64,000 nt of DNA from Planococcus lenghuensis (lineage in GTDB: Bacteria; Bacillota; Bacilli; Bacillales_A; Planococcaceae), in contig NZ_CP019641.1 of NCBI RefSeq assembly GCF_001999905.1, positions 1-64,000 of the forward strand, read 5' to 3'. Below, one piece after another: positions 8,868-17,555 of this stretch. A program made the position numbers and the translations under genes. Below the pieces are notes generated by a model. It worked only from the letters and a program-made list of their open reading frames with translations, made no database searches and was not told the DNA's origin. Position 1 is the first letter of the stretch. The number at the start of each line of letters is the position of its first letter.

Positions 8868-9857
8868 TTACTCACCTACCATACCGTCCTTATCATTATC
8901 CTGCATGTAGGGATATAGCCAATGATCACTCATGATCGGCATACTGAACCCCGCTGCTTTCGCTTCTTTGATTGTTACCTGGCCATTGCCGTTTGTATCA
9001 ACACTGGAAACGTCATGGGCTGTGTCTGTATCGGCTGGCTCAGCTGGCTCATTTTCTGTTAACCCCAGCGATTCGTTGACTTCATCCGGGTTCACATTAT
9101 TGAATGTATCCACGACTTCGTTCCCCATCACCGTGTAAGTATACTGATACCTCGAAGGGATCTGTGTTTCCGTATTCGGATAGGTGATAATCGCTTCAAA
9201 ATGAGTAGCTCCGCCTGCGTCCCGAATCACATCTTCCATGTAAGCCTGATCGCCATGCCGGTTAAGCGTGCTGTCTTGCGGAGTAATATTGTATGCATTT
9301 GCTACCCCTCCGAGCGAATCAGCAATTACATGGCCTTCATCCAAAACGTCGCTTTCAACGCCCGGAACCTTTGCTTCATCCGGGTAATAGCGGCCATCCG
9401 CTGTCACAGGTTCGCTGTTGTCATCCTGCGGGATGATTTCATCTGCAACGACACGGACTAATTGCCCGTATTCATTCGTAAACGCCCAATATTCGCGTTC
9501 CCCGTAGCCGACATCAACGACGACATTCGGTTCACGGTAGCCAGATAAGTCCCCGCCATCAACCGTGATAAGTTCATACCCCGGAAACGGTGCTTCCTCT
9601 GGCTGTGCTGGTGCTGATTCTACATCACTTGGTGCCGCTTCTGCTTCACTTGATTCTTCTGGCGAAGCCTCTGTTTCCGTTTCATCGGCAACCGCAGTAT
9701 CCGTTTCTGCTTGTTCGCTAATTTCTTCTGTTTCGGCTTCGGCCACTTCTTGTGAAACGGTCTCTTCGCCTGCAACGGCTGATTCTTCTGCGTCCGTACA
9801 GCCAACCATCATGATAGCGGTTGAAAGTAAGAGGAAAAGGTTCATTTTCTTTTTCAT
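8868..9857 (-). CDS. Lipoprotein DNA/RNA non-specific endonuclease with Excalibur-like tail
   Basis: 329 residues. A lipoprotein signal peptide (LLLSTAIMMVGC, Cys about 20) is followed by a long acidic Glu/Ala/Thr linker (about 25-95). A non-specific nuclease domain (about 100-265) has DEGHVIADSLGG with the catalytic His and a conserved Asn in NITPQDSTLN. The C-terminus (about 280-329) carries calcium-binding motifs DTNGNGQVT and DNDKDGMVGE, the latter like the Excalibur DxDxDGxxCE motif but with Gly for Cys. The protein is thus probably an extracellular, membrane-tethered nuclease needing divalent metal, for nutrient DNA use or defence. AGGGAG precedes the start. Confidence 0.9.
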   Translation of the reverse strand: MKKKMNLFLLLSTAIMMVGCTDAEESAVAGEETVSQEVAEAETEEISEQAETDTAVADETETEASPEESSEAEAAPSDVESAPAQPEEAPFPGYELITVDGGDLSGYREPNVVVDVGYGEREYWAFTNEYGQLVRVVADEIIPQDDNSEPVTADGRYYPDEAKVPGVESDVLDEGHVIADSLGGVANAYNITPQDSTLNRHGDQAYMEDVIRDAGGATHFEAIITYPNTETQIPSRYQYTYTVMGNEVVDTFNNVNPDEVNESLGLTENEPAEPADTDTAHDVSSVDTNGNGQVTIKEAKAAGFSMPIMSDHWLYPYMQDNDKDGMVGE

Positions 9858-10099
9858 GTCAGGACTCCCTACTGTTCAATCTCAATACTGTTCTAAAATT
9901 CATAGCATTTAACATAGCGTAACACTATCCAGTTACCGGTAACAATATATTCCAGAATAAATTTCACAGCGGTAAATACGTTGCTCGAAGCCTGTCATAT
10001 AAACGCAAAAGTGTAACTATCCTGGTTTAGAAAGCATCTCTTAAGAATGTCCATCACTGTTCTCACAATCTATAAGAGAAAAGTTATGTTGCAGCACTC

Positions 10100-10561
10100 C
10101 TATTTATCCATAGTGAAATCCTGAACAATCGTTTTTAACCAGTACGGTTTGCCATTAATCATGATGGTTTCTTTAGGCAGTTTCCCTCTCTTCCAATACA
10201 CGTGAAGTTTTTTGACATCCATATTCAATCCGCGACCGCTCAAATTTTCTGCAAATCCTTTTTGGCTCAGCAAATCAGCCGGATCTTTAATGATCAAAGG
10301 TTTCGGCGTCTTCGCTAGGTACGTGTCTTCGAAAAAATATGTTTGCAGTTCTTCCAGTGCAAGTGGAATCCAAGATGGATCGAGGTCTGAAAACAGCTTT
10401 TTCAATTCAAACGGCTCTTCATATTCAAAAAAACGAGCCAGTTCAATTATTGTTTGTTCGTGTGAGCTGACTGCAAGCTCTTCAGGATGGATATCCTCTT
10501 TCTCGACATACGGTTTAAGGTTTGGGAAGTTTTTCAGTAGATTTTCTGTGGCGGTTTTCAT
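10100..10561 (-). CDS. Hypothetical protein with double palindromic operator
   Basis: 153 residues from ATG 10561, chosen because AAAGGAGG lies 9 bases upstream; longer in-frame starts overlap that site. No known domain is recognised. The C-terminal part (GLNMDVKKLHVYWKRGKLPK ... INGKPYWLK) has the look of a short DNA- or phage-module-type segment. Its promoter region contains two copies of a palindrome (10576-10596 and 10621-10641), which suggests tight, perhaps self-imposed, repression. Function unknown. Confidence 0.65.
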   Translation of the reverse strand: MKTATENLLKNFPNLKPYVEKEDIHPEELAVSSHEQTIIELARFFEYEEPFELKKLFSDLDPSWIPLALEELQTYFFEDTYLAKTPKPLIIKDPADLLSQKGFAENLSGRGLNMDVKKLHVYWKRGKLPKETIMINGKPYWLKTIVQDFTMDK

Positions 10562-10575
10562 GAGTTTCATCCTCC

Positions 10576-10641
10576 TTTTTGTTGAATTACTCAACACCCA
10601 CTACTAGTTTAACGTGATTTTGTTGAGTAATTCAACAAAAA
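10576..10641. promoter_or_regulatory. Paired palindromic operator
   Basis: Two 17-base palindromes, TGTTGAATTACTCAACA (10580-10596) and its reverse complement (10621-10637), are each flanked by T or A runs, so the whole forms a 21-base inverted repeat. Centres are 41 bases apart, close to four helical turns. They bracket the likely promoter of the gene ending at 10561. Confidence 0.75.
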
Positions 10642-10667
10642 GATCTTTATTCATGACAGCAGTAAAA

Positions 10668-10696
10668 GCCATCAGATGATTTGCTTTCTGATGGCT
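10668..10696 (-). terminator. Terminator of the radC cluster
   Basis: Stem AGCCATCAG ... CTGATGGCT just after the minus-strand stop at 10707, followed on that strand by TTTTA. Confidence 0.7.
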
Positions 10697-10706
10697 CGCT
10701 GCATTT

Positions 10707-10940
10707 TTAAATTGTGAGGTCGCTGAAGGCGGTGTTCTCTTCGGCGGCCGCCAGCACCCGGTTTTGGATTTTGAAGGGAATCTGCAATTGGTCGCAGCGG
10801 TCAAACAGAGCAGACAGTGCGTTCCGGCTTTTCAGGATTTCGGGTATATCCCGGTGGCAAGCTGCCATGTGCAGGTTGCGTCGCCAAAAATGGAGGCTTC
10901 CGAGAGCGCTGATTTGCTTCTTATTTAATGCCTGATTCAT
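10707..10940 (-). CDS. Small hypothetical protein downstream of radC
   Basis: 77 residues with no recognised domain: a basic N-terminal half (HFWRRNLHMAACHRD) and a helical C-terminal half. AAGGAGTG precedes the ATG. It follows the RadC-like gene by 56 bases on the same strand and shares its terminator, so the two are probably cotranscribed. Confidence 0.6.
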   Translation of the reverse strand: MNQALNKKQISALGSLHFWRRNLHMAACHRDIPEILKSRNALSALFDRCDQLQIPFKIQNRVLAAAEENTAFSDLTI

Positions 10941-10996
10941 GATGAATCACTCCTTATGGTTGGGTTTTACAGAAAGGGGGATTCCCCTTTCTGTGG

Positions 10997-11455
10997 TTAT
11001 ATGACACCTTTTTCCTTCAATGACAGGCTATTGGATGGGCTGACGATGATGGAATCGAGCAGATCGATGCCGAGCAGGCTGCCCGCCTCCTGCAACCGTT
11101 TGCTGACGTCGATATCTTCCGGTGAATACTGGCAATCGCCCGACGGATGGTTATGTGCAACTAAAATAGAAGCGGCGTTGTTCAGGATGGCCGGTTTGAA
11201 CACTTCCCTCGGATGGACGATGCTCGCATTCAAGCTTCCGACGTGACAGCGGTGGACAGCGGTCACGTGGTTCTTCATGTTTAGACATAAAACGAGAAAC
11301 ACTTCCCGGTCCTCATCCCCGATTAACGCTTGTATCAAAGCCGTCGCATCATAGGATGACCGGATTTGCTGAGGCAGAAGGCTCGTATACGCTTCTTCCA
11401 CCTCCCTCACCTCTTGTTTGATTCGGATGATTTCAACCAGATTTTCGAATTTCAT
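10997..11455 (-). CDS. RadC-family JAB/MPN-domain protein
   Basis: 152 residues from ATG 11455, which follows AAGGAGAG; an upstream in-frame ATG would run through the structured leader. The domain is RadC/JAB: metal-binding HNHPSGDCQYSPED near residues 107-120, with the preceding conserved acidic region (DREVFLVLCLN) and VGSLNASIVHPREVF. The usual N-terminal helix-hairpin-helix of chromosomal RadC is absent, as in many copies on plasmids and integrative elements. Despite the name a repair role is not established; mobile-element versions are thought to help element maintenance or anti-host functions. Confidence 0.9.
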   Translation of the reverse strand: MKFENLVEIIRIKQEVREVEEAYTSLLPQQIRSSYDATALIQALIGDEDREVFLVLCLNMKNHVTAVHRCHVGSLNASIVHPREVFKPAILNNAASILVAHNHPSGDCQYSPEDIDVSKRLQEAGSLLGIDLLDSIIVSPSNSLSLKEKGVI

Positions 11456-11551
11456 GTTTGGTTCTCTCCTTTTTGATTTGTCCGCCGGACGCTCATCTTC
11501 CCAAAGGGGAGGATTTTTGCCTTTTGGCATGGAGGACGAACACATCCGATA

Positions 11552-11716
11552 GCCGACCAGTCAAGGGTTTCAGCGGAACAAGTTTTCAGCGAAGCGCGGT
11601 CTGAAAAAGTTTTTCGCCCCTTGACTGCTTGTTTTCTGTCGGCTCCTGTCTTAGCCGGAAACAGGGATAGGGCGAAGCCAAGGAATCTGTCCCTGTTTCG
11701 GGGTTAGACAGGCTCG
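11552..11716. other. Strongly structured leader of radC (two long hairpins)
   Basis: Two adjacent structures: GCCGAC-CAGTCAAGGG pairing with CCCTTGACTG-(bulge)-GTCGGC at 11552-11643, and GGCTCCTGTCTTAGCC pairing with GGTTAGACAGGCTC at 11641-11716, whose inner arm (GGAAACAGGGA/TCCCTGTTTC) extends it. It has no reading frame. It lies in the 5' region of the RadC transcript, so it may be a structured RNA leader or a DNA site such as a single-strand origin. Confidence 0.7.
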
Positions 11717-11756
11717 GAACGTGTACGCTCCGGAGGACAAAAGCAAAAAGTACGAA

Positions 11757-11784
11757 AAAAGGCAGCCGTTTCGGCTGCCTTCCG
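11757..11784 (-). terminator. Terminator AAGGCAGCC/GGCTGCCTT
   Basis: Perfect stem AAGGCAGCCG ... CGGCTGCCTT with TTTTTT following on the minus strand. It ends transcripts coming from the 106-residue gene at 11983-12303. Confidence 0.8.
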
Positions 11785-11982
11785 CTTGATCTTTTCTCTT
11801 TCCGGCTCGTTTCCTCGTCAGAAAAAGCCAGGAACCTACGGGCTGTTCTTTCAGTTACAGCCCGTGGTTATCGGGTTTTTCAGAGGGAAGCGACACGTTA
11901 TGGCTTCTTGCAAAGCGGTCTGTGCTTTGGTAGAAGCCGTCGTGCTGCCGCCCGCCTGTTTTCTTTTTTTAGTAATGCGTCG

Positions 11983-12303
11983 TTACCACGCGGATTTTCG
12001 TGTTGTCTTTTTTCTCATATGCCGGGTCTTTTTTAAGTAATACGCCCGAATCAGTTGATGAAGAGAATCTGACGGCTTTGATTGTATGATGTCACGGATA
12101 AAACTTGGTTCAATTGGTTCTAACTGGTTTTCCCTTTCCATATTGAGCACATCTGCAACGGTTTTGATACTGCCATGTGTGGCATACAGCTTGACGACTC
12201 GTTTCTCAAGTGTATCTTCTTCATGTTCTTCTGTCAGCTGGACAAACTGCTGCAAGAACTGGATTTCCTTTTTTGCTTCCTCAACTGTCGGTAATCGTTT
12301 CAT
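11983..12303 (-). CDS. Hypothetical protein, possible DNA-binding
   Basis: 106 residues from ATG 12303 (GGGAGG upstream), rather than a longer frame with no site. It contains a helical region with HTH-like spacing (VVKLYATHGSIKTVADVLNM) and ends with a very basic tail (KKTRHMRKKTTRKSAW). This suggests nucleic-acid binding, but I do not recognise a family. A terminator lies about 200 bases downstream; the intervening stretch has no gene. Confidence 0.6.
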   Translation of the reverse strand: MKRLPTVEEAKKEIQFLQQFVQLTEEHEEDTLEKRVVKLYATHGSIKTVADVLNMERENQLEPIEPSFIRDIIQSKPSDSLHQLIRAYYLKKTRHMRKKTTRKSAW

Positions 12304-12465
12304 TCGGCGCCTCCCATTATTACGAGCAACTAGTAAGTGATAAATGACTCGTTCTCTTATTAGTTCAATGTCCAGCTGTGCATTTCCTATTCCATTGTTG
12401 GAAACGATAAAAATATTGCTAAGAAACTGAACGGGCAAAGAAATAAGCGAGCGTGATGGTGTTAG

Positions 12466-12729
12466 TTACTTGTCTCTTATCCATGATGCTTCTTCTATCG
12501 AGAACTGTGCCTTGCACCGGCTGTACTTCTTAATCTCCTTGTTAAACGAGTCAATGAGATTCATCAAGTAGATACTTGGCCAGATGGAGGCCGAGAAATC
12601 AGAAAATGTAAGCAAGTATTGGTTGTCAGCGAGCGACTGGGCGACACGCGGATAGGGAGTTTTCCATTTGGCAATGAAGGCAACCAGTGCTTCCGCTGTC
12701 TCTTCCCGGTCTTCAGACCGGTATACCAC
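12466..12729 (-). pseudogene. IS256-family transposase remnant (C-terminal part)
   Basis: An 87-codon frame reading AFIAKWKTPYPRVAQSLADN, FSDFSASIWPSIYLMNLIDS and FNKEIKKYSRCKAQF. This is the C-terminal signature of IS256/Mutator-type transposases (normally about 390-400 residues). Everything upstream, including most DDE catalytic residues, is missing, and no terminal repeats are evident. It is a dead fragment just upstream of the nag operon. Confidence 0.8.
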
Positions 12730-12808
12730 TTTGTAGTCCTCGTAGATTTCCGCCCTCGCTAGTTAGCACAGACGTGAAAGCGAATACATTTTCTATTGAA
12801 ATCCATAT

Positions 12809-12832
12809 ATTTGTATATACATATATACAAAT
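12809..12832. promoter_or_regulatory. Operator for the NagR-like repressor
   Basis: Perfect inverted repeat ATTTGTATAT, 4 bases, ATATACAAAT, 49 bases before the transporter start. GntR/HutC repressors of the NagR (YvoA) type bind AT-rich palindromes upstream of nag genes, and such a repressor is the fourth gene of this operon. Confidence 0.75.
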
Positions 12833-12880
12833 GATGTCTATAGTAAAGGGTAAGAATGTTCATAAAGGAGTGGAAGTAAA

Positions 12881-14788
12881 ATGTATAGCTTTTTGCAGCG
12901 AATCGGGAAATCGTTGATGTTCCCCATTGCAACTTTACCGGCAGCGGCGTTGCTCTTACGGCTCGGTCAAGATGATTTGCTCGGTATTCCGTTCTTATCA
13001 GCAGCGGGCGGCGGGATTATCAGCAACCTGGCACTGATTTTTGCCATTGGGATTGCGATGGGGCTTGCCCATGACAGCAACGGGGGAGCCGCACTTGCAG
13101 GGGCGATTGCCTATCTTGTTTTGACAGAAGCGATTGTCACAATCAATGAAACCATCGATATGGGTGTCTTTGCCGGAATCATATCGGGGATTGTTGGGGG
13201 ACTTCTGTATAATAAATTCTACGATGTGAAGTTTCCGCAGTGGCTAGCGTTTTTCGGCGGCCGGCGCTTTGTGCCGATTATCACGGCCGGTGTGATGACA
13301 CTGGTAGCGGCTGTCCTCGGCTATGTATGGCCTACGGTCCAATTGGGTTTGGATGCGACAGGTGAATGGATTTTGAATGCAGGCATGCTGGGTGTAGGTA
13401 CATATGGATTCTTGAACCGTCTTTTGCTGCCGACAGGGCTGCATCATGTGATCAACACGATTGTTTGGTTCGATTTCGGCGAGTTTACGACTGCCAGCGG
13501 AGAAATTGTACGGGGTGAGATCAACCGGTTCTTAAGTGGGGATCCGACAGCGGGCCCTTTCCTTTCCGGTTTCTTCCCGATCATGATGTTCGGTCTTCCG
13601 GCAGCTGCTTTGGCGATGTACGCAACAGCTAAAAAAGAACGGAAAGCTGTGGTCGGCGGGATGTTCTTCAGTATCGGATTCACGTCATTTCTGACCGGGA
13701 TCACAGAACCCATTGAGTTCTCTTTCATGTTCTTATCGCCGATCCTTTATGTGGTCCACGCATTGTTGACAGGTGTGTCAATGATGATTGCTTACGCATT
13801 GGATATCCGTCATGGCTTCGGATTTTCAGCGGGCGCCATCGATTATGTGCTGAATTACGGACTGGCGGAAAATCCGCTCCTTCTTCTCGTCATGGGACTG
13901 GGCTTCGGAGCTGTCTATTTCTTCATTTTCTACTTCTTGATCATCAAACTGGATTTAAAAACACCAGGGCGCGAAGATGAAGATGCAGAAGATGGCAACG
14001 CGGATGTGGGAGACCAGGGATTGGATGTCCGTGCTTATCATACGATTGAAGCGCTCGGGGGCAGCGAGAACATAAAAGCTGTTGACTATTGCACGACGCG
14101 TCTCCGGCTGTCAGTGAAGGACGCTGATCAAGTGGACGAAAAAGGTCTGAAACAGACTGGTGCCATGGGCGTAATGAGAATCAGCAAAACGAATGTCCAA
14201 GTCGTTATCGGAACGACGGTGGAATTTTTAGCGGATGCGATGAAAAAGCGCCTATCTTCCGGCAACCAGCCACCGGCTTATGCAGATGGCCAAGTGGCGA
14301 TCACTCCGGAAGAACCAGTGCTGTCGAAAGAAATCATAGCCGGGGATTTTGCCATGCCGATTGACGGCGAGATCATTCCACTAGCCGATGTGCCGGATGA
14401 AGTCTTTGCGAAAGGTATGATGGGACAGGGTTTCGGTATCATTCCAAAAGGTGAAACGCTTCATTCGCCGGTTGACGGCAGAGTGGTCAGTGTCTTTCCG
14501 ACGAAACACGCCATCGGCATCGAATCCGATACCGGTGTCGAAATTTTGATCCATGTCGGTTTGGATACGGTCAAATTGAACGGTGAAGGATTTAAACTGC
14601 TCGTGGAGCAAGGCCAACTCGTGGAACGGGGAGATGAACTTCTCCGCATCGACTGGGCATTCATCGAAGCGAATGCGCCGTCCGCTGTGACCCCTGTCAT
14701 TTTCACGAATCTAGGGGAACAGCAATTGCATGTGCTGAAACAAGGGAACGTGCGACAGGGAACAGTTGACGTTGTGGAAGTCCGATAA
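12881..14788 (+). CDS. nagE: N-acetylglucosamine-specific PTS permease, IICBA
   Basis: 635 residues, the full NagE-type length. The IIC membrane domain (1-360) contains the sugar-binding GITEPIEF at 273-280. The IIB domain (385-460) has phosphorylated Cys404 in VDYCTTRLRL, and the IIA domain (485-630) has phosphorylated His558 in ILIHVGLDTVKL. It imports GlcNAc and delivers GlcNAc-6-phosphate to NagA. The start follows AAAGGAG. It heads an operon controlled by the operator at 12809-12832; a terminator-like stem after the stop may lower expression of the downstream enzymes. Carrying its own IIA makes the transporter independent of a host IIA-Glc. Confidence 0.95.
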   Translation: MYSFLQRIGKSLMFPIATLPAAALLLRLGQDDLLGIPFLSAAGGGIISNLALIFAIGIAMGLAHDSNGGAALAGAIAYLVLTEAIVTINETIDMGVFAGIISGIVGGLLYNKFYDVKFPQWLAFFGGRRFVPIITAGVMTLVAAVLGYVWPTVQLGLDATGEWILNAGMLGVGTYGFLNRLLLPTGLHHVINTIVWFDFGEFTTASGEIVRGEINRFLSGDPTAGPFLSGFFPIMMFGLPAAALAMYATAKKERKAVVGGMFFSIGFTSFLTGITEPIEFSFMFLSPILYVVHALLTGVSMMIAYALDIRHGFGFSAGAIDYVLNYGLAENPLLLLVMGLGFGAVYFFIFYFLIIKLDLKTPGREDEDAEDGNADVGDQGLDVRAYHTIEALGGSENIKAVDYCTTRLRLSVKDADQVDEKGLKQTGAMGVMRISKTNVQVVIGTTVEFLADAMKKRLSSGNQPPAYADGQVAITPEEPVLSKEIIAGDFAMPIDGEIIPLADVPDEVFAKGMMGQGFGIIPKGETLHSPVDGRVVSVFPTKHAIGIESDTGVEILIHVGLDTVKLNGEGFKLLVEQGQLVERGDELLRIDWAFIEANAPSAVTPVIFTNLGEQQLHVLKQGNVRQGTVDVVEVR

Positions 14789-14799
14789 GATGGCAGCAG

Positions 14800-14835
14800 A
14801 ACCAGGAAACTCTTTTGAGAATCCTGGTTTTTCTT
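14800..14835 (+). terminator. Intra-operon terminator/attenuator between nagE and nagA
   Basis: Stem AACCAGGA ... TCCTGGTT followed by TTTCTTT, located between the transporter stop and the ribosome site of nagA. Partial read-through is expected. Confidence 0.7.
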
Positions 14836-14849
14836 TAGGAGGGGTTTGA

Positions 14850-16019
14850 ATGACAAAAACAATGCTGATTTCAAATGTAATGATAGGAGACGCAGAACAA
14901 GAGAGCTTCACCGGCAATCTATTAATCGAGGGAAGCGAAATTACGAACGTAATGGAATCCGGAAGCTATGACGCGGATATACACATTGACGCCACAGGGA
15001 AAAATTGGGCAGCTGTTCCGGGATTCATCGATTTGCATATCCACGGAGCGGCCGGATATGACACGATGGATGCGACGCAGGAAGCGCTCAGAGGGATTGC
15101 CCAGGCATTGCCGAAGGAGGGGACAACGAGTTTTCTGGCGACGACGATGACACAACGCGGCGACGCCATTGCCGCGGCCCTGAAAGCCATTGGGCGATTC
15201 CAGCTGACAAGCGGGCAAGCAGAACTGCTCGGTGTCCACCTGGAAGGCCCGTTCATCTCTGCAAAACGGGCCGGGGCGCAACCCATCGGCCATATCATTC
15301 CGCCATCCCTTCCGCTGTTCGAAGAATGGCAGACACTCAGCGGGGATCGCATCCGCCTCGTTACCATCGCGCCGGAAACCGAAGGCGGCCTCGATTTTAT
15401 ACAAACGATGACGAACCGGGGCATCCTGTCTTCCATCGGTCATTCCGATGCGACTTTTGAGGACGTGGAACATGCCATACAGGCTGGGGCCAGCCGCGTC
15501 ACGCATTTGTATAACCAGATGAGCCCGTTCCATCATCGGAATCCCGGCGTGGTGGGCGGTGCTCTCTTGGAAGATGGATTGAATGCGGAACTGATCGCGG
15601 ATTTTGTCCACAGTCACCAAAAATCGGTCGAACTGGCTTTTCGTCAGAAGGGGGCAGAGCACCTGATTCTCATCACAGATGCGATGCGCGCGAAAGGACT
15701 GCCGTCCGGCACATATGAGCTGGGGGGACAGAAAGTGAACGTCAGCGGGAACGAAGCGCGTCTGGCGGATGGGACATTGGCCGGCAGCATCCTGACGATG
15801 GAGCAGGCCGTGAAAAATGTCCGGGCCGCCACCGGCTGTTCCGTAAGGGAACTCGTTGCGATGACTTCCGCGAACGCCGCCAAGGAACTCGGGCTTGAGC
15901 GCAAAGGGCGTCTCGCGGCCGGTAATGATGCGGATATTGTCTTACTGGATGAACAGTTCAATGTCCAGCTGACCGTTTGCAGAGGTGAAATCGCTTATTT
16001 CAGGGAGGTTGCGAAATGA
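14850..16019 (+). CDS. nagA: N-acetylglucosamine-6-phosphate deacetylase
   Basis: 389 residues. It removes acetate from GlcNAc-6-phosphate to give glucosamine-6-phosphate. Amidohydrolase-superfamily motifs are present: DLHIHGAAGYDT (metal His63/His65), VHLEGPFIS (metal Glu132), SSIGHSDA (metal His) and the catalytic Asp in LITDAMRAKGLPSG. AGGAGGGG precedes the start. The last 4 bases overlap the start of nagB (ATGA), so translation is coupled. Confidence 0.97.
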   Translation: MTKTMLISNVMIGDAEQESFTGNLLIEGSEITNVMESGSYDADIHIDATGKNWAAVPGFIDLHIHGAAGYDTMDATQEALRGIAQALPKEGTTSFLATTMTQRGDAIAAALKAIGRFQLTSGQAELLGVHLEGPFISAKRAGAQPIGHIIPPSLPLFEEWQTLSGDRIRLVTIAPETEGGLDFIQTMTNRGILSSIGHSDATFEDVEHAIQAGASRVTHLYNQMSPFHHRNPGVVGGALLEDGLNAELIADFVHSHQKSVELAFRQKGAEHLILITDAMRAKGLPSGTYELGGQKVNVSGNEARLADGTLAGSILTMEQAVKNVRAATGCSVRELVAMTSANAAKELGLERKGRLAAGNDADIVLLDEQFNVQLTVCRGEIAYFREVAK

Positions 16020-16756
16020 AGATTCTGAACGTCGCCAATTATGAGGAAATGAGCAGCGAAGCGGCAAGGCTCGTTGAACAAGAAATCCAGCGGCGTAGTA
16101 ATCCCGTGCTAGGACTGGCGACAGGATCCACTCCGCTCGGGCTGTACCGGGAATTGATCGAAGGATTCAACAGCCGCGGGATCTCCTACCGGAATGTGCG
16201 GACGGTCAATCTTGATGAATACAGAGGGCTGGCCAAGAACCACCCGAACAGCTACTATCAATTTATGAATAAGAATTTGTTCCATCATCTCGATATCCGG
16301 GAGGAAAACACATACATCCCAGATGGCCTGGCGCGACCGGTTGAAGCGGAGTGTCGGCGATATGAGGCATTGATCGACGAAATCGGCCCGGCCCATCTGC
16401 AGATCCTCGGGATAGGAACGAATGGCCACATCGGGTTCAATGAACCCGGGACGCCGGAGGATAGTCTTACCCATTGTGTCTCTCTCGCGGAATCCACCCG
16501 GAAGAACAATGCCCGATTTTTTGATTCGCCTGAACAAGTGCCGACGCACGCCATTACGATGGGGATCGCGTCAATTTTAAAGAGTGACAAGATTGTGCTG
16601 CTTGCTTCCGGAACACGGAAAGCCCAAGCTGTGAAAACATTACTGGAAGGGACGATTGATACCGGGTTCCCGGCATCATTTCTTCGGAAGCATCCGGATG
16701 TGACGCTGATTGCTGATCAGGAAGCCTTCCATCTCGCTAAAGCAGAAGGGAAGTGA
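16016..16756 (+). CDS. nagB: Glucosamine-6-phosphate deaminase
   Basis: 246 residues. It converts glucosamine-6-phosphate to fructose-6-phosphate and ammonia. Family motifs: GLATGSTPLGLYREL (phosphate binding), VNLDEYRGL (catalytic Asp), LGIGTNGHIGFNEPG (catalytic His) and SLAESTRKNNARFF. It is the short Bacillus type without the long C-terminal extension of enterobacterial NagB. It overlaps nagA by 4 bases at its start and nagR by 4 bases at its end. Confidence 0.97.
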   Translation: MKILNVANYEEMSSEAARLVEQEIQRRSNPVLGLATGSTPLGLYRELIEGFNSRGISYRNVRTVNLDEYRGLAKNHPNSYYQFMNKNLFHHLDIREENTYIPDGLARPVEAECRRYEALIDEIGPAHLQILGIGTNGHIGFNEPGTPEDSLTHCVSLAESTRKNNARFFDSPEQVPTHAITMGIASILKSDKIVLLASGTRKAQAVKTLLEGTIDTGFPASFLRKHPDVTLIADQEAFHLAKAEGK

Positions 16757-17493
16757 ACAATGTGTTGGATAAAGAGTCTCCTGTGCCGGTGTACATTCAG
16801 ATCCAAGAAGAATTGAAACGATGGATTGAGGAGGAAAAGTATTCGGTCGGAACCGCGATTCCGCCTGAATGGGAGCTGACGGAACTTTTCGGGGTCAGCC
16901 GGATGACGGTCCGCCATGCTGTCACCAAGCTGGTGAATGATGGCCTGCTGCAGCGGGAAAAAGGGCGAGGGACATTTGTAGCTGCGCCAAAACTGAAGGT
17001 TGAGCAGCCGCTCACCGGACTCACCGGTTTTACAGAAGACATGCAAGCCCGGGGACTGACGCCGAGCAGCCGGCTCGTCGGTTTTGGCTCTGTCTTCCCG
17101 GAACTGGAGATTGCACAGGAGTTGCACATCAAAACTGATGAGAAGGTGTTTCAGGTTGAACGGGTCCGCTATGCCGATGGTATTCCGATGGCGATCGAAC
17201 GGTCCTATCTGCCGGTCAAGCTGCTGCCGGGACTGACAGAAGATCAATTGCAGCATTCCTTGTACTCTTTGATTGAGCAGGAGTCGGGATTATCGATTGA
17301 TCGTGCCGTCCAGCGCATGGAGGCAGCACTTGCGAAAAAAGAGGACGCAAAGCTGTTGCAGATCGAATCGGCTGCCGCAGTGCTCAAAATCGAACGCGTT
17401 AGTTTCCTGTCGGATGATAAACCGTTCGAGGTCGTCCGCAGCATCTACCGGGCAGACCGGTACACGTTTACTGTGGGTATGCATCGGACGTGA
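16753..17493 (+). CDS. nagR: GntR/HutC-family repressor of the nag operon
   Basis: 246 residues from a GTG overlapping the nagB stop (GTGA). The N-terminal winged helix-turn-helix (about 10-75: PVYIQIQEELKRWIEE ... MTVRHAVTKLVNDGLLQREK) is followed by a UTRA effector domain (about 95-235). NagR (YvoA) of Bacillus represses nag genes and is released by glucosamine-6-phosphate or GlcNAc-6-phosphate. Its place in the operon and the palindrome upstream of nagE support the same role here, with self-regulation. Confidence 0.92.
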   Translation: MNNVLDKESPVPVYIQIQEELKRWIEEEKYSVGTAIPPEWELTELFGVSRMTVRHAVTKLVNDGLLQREKGRGTFVAAPKLKVEQPLTGLTGFTEDMQARGLTPSSRLVGFGSVFPELEIAQELHIKTDEKVFQVERVRYADGIPMAIERSYLPVKLLPGLTEDQLQHSLYSLIEQESGLSIDRAVQRMEAALAKKEDAKLLQIESAAAVLKIERVSFLSDDKPFEVVRSIYRADRYTFTVGMHRT

Positions 17494-17555
17494 GGGGCAG
17501 TAGAATGCGTGTTTGAATCAGCAGGGAAAGCTGGATCGGGAGGAGCTGTTGGCAA

